Below are positions 5,924 through 6,220 of a stretch of DNA of 6,220 bases, in pieces. The notes below the pieces were generated by a model. It did not search any database and was not told the origin of the DNA. It was given only the letters and a program-made list of their open reading frames with translations. The position numbers were made by a program, and so were the translations under genes. Position 1 is the stretch's first letter; every line of letters begins with the position of its first letter. Source of the stretch: Emcibacter sp. (GTDB lineage: Bacteria; Pseudomonadota; Alphaproteobacteria; Sphingomonadales; Emcibacteraceae); assembly GCA_016765435.1 (NCBI GenBank), contig JAESPY010000239.1:1-6220 (forward strand), in the 5' to 3' direction.

Positions 5924-6220
5924 ATGAGAAAAAATGTGACTGAAATGAATGATCCTTCTGCCTCTGGTGCGCCGACGCCGTCTGGCCCGTTTTCCGGACC
6001 ATTGTGGCAGAGCGCGTTCCGACCTTTTTATCTGTTTGGGGTGCTTTATGGTTTGGGAGTGATGACGGTATGGACTTTGGCAACGCTGGGAATTTTTGAA
6101 TTTTCACCGCCGTTATATAATCTTTCCCTCTGGCACGGCCATGAAATGGTCTTTGGTTTTTCCGGTGCGGTTGTGGCGGGATTTCTGCTGACCGCCCTGC
6201 CGGGCTGGGCAGGCACACAA
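5924..6220 (+). CDS. nnrS: NnrS family haem/NO-response membrane protein (N-terminal part)
   Basis: NnrS proteins are polytopic, haem- and copper-containing inner-membrane proteins linked to nitric oxide stress and denitrification. The 99 codons present show the family's N-terminal marks: SAFRPFYLFG at residues 30-39, opening the first transmembrane helix (about 37-57), then LWHGHEMVFGFSGAV at 69-83, whose His71 and His73 are conserved candidates for metal or haem binding, leading into a second helix ending GFLLTALPGW at 86-95. The gene is cut by the right edge; full members are about 400 residues. The start is uncertain: ATG 5924, GTG 5936 and ATG 5945 are in frame and none has a strong Shine-Dalgarno. 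The first 26 residues are Pro/Ser/Gly-rich and cytoplasmic. It is transcribed away from the receptor operon, with the possible FNR-type site upstream. The family call is firm; the biochemical role of NnrS remains poorly defined in general. Confidence 0.9.
   Translation, partial: MRKNVTEMNDPSASGAPTPSGPFSGPLWQSAFRPFYLFGVLYGLGVMTVWTLATLGIFEFSPPLYNLSLWHGHEMVFGFSGAVVAGFLLTALPGWAGTQ

Noticed and set aside
5922..6218. 98-codon open frame on the - strand at the right edge
   Set aside because: It is antisense to the nnrS frame, whose FRPFYL and WHGHEM motifs are clear; the antisense product is basic and low-complexity.

Overview
The window looks like part of a denitrification gene region from a Gram-negative proteobacterium of roughly 50% GC. 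It is most likely an alphaproteobacterium: the nosL-nosX order downstream of a membrane permease is typical of clade I (Tat-type) nitrous oxide reductase clusters, NosX is common in alpha- and betaproteobacterial denitrifiers, and the TonB-dependent receptor resembles the large family found in sphingomonads and marine alphaproteobacteria. The taxonomic placement is inference.

Left part (1-1556, + strand): the last 22 codons of a membrane protein that fits NosY, then nosL (copper-chaperone lipoprotein) and nosX (Tat-exported ApbE-type flavin transferase). These genes are tightly packed (ATGA overlap, then 0 to 15 nt) and form the end of a nos operon that matures N2O reductase and its electron donor NosR. 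nosR, nosZ, nosD and nosF would lie to the left, outside the window.

Middle part (1605-5672, - strand): a compact three-gene unit read leftwards, in the order TonB-dependent outer-membrane receptor (803 aa), AhpD/carboxymuconolactone-decarboxylase-like protein (195 aa), AraC-family regulator (333 aa). The gaps are 18 and 48 nt, so one transcript is likely. The unit converges on nosX across a 48-nt gap containing three imperfect tandem repeats. It looks like a regulated uptake module whose ligand cannot be read from the sequence.

Right part (5673-6220): a divergent intergenic region with a 74-nt, G-free (in the receptor mRNA sense), extremely AT-rich stretch and a possible FNR-type site, then the 5' end of a + strand nnrS gene (haem/NO-response membrane protein) cut by the window edge.

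The nos genes and nnrS belong to the same N-oxide respiration theme. The receptor/AhpD-like/AraC unit between them is the least expected element. It could serve metal or cofactor supply for Cu- and Fe-rich denitrification enzymes, or it could be an unrelated insertion.
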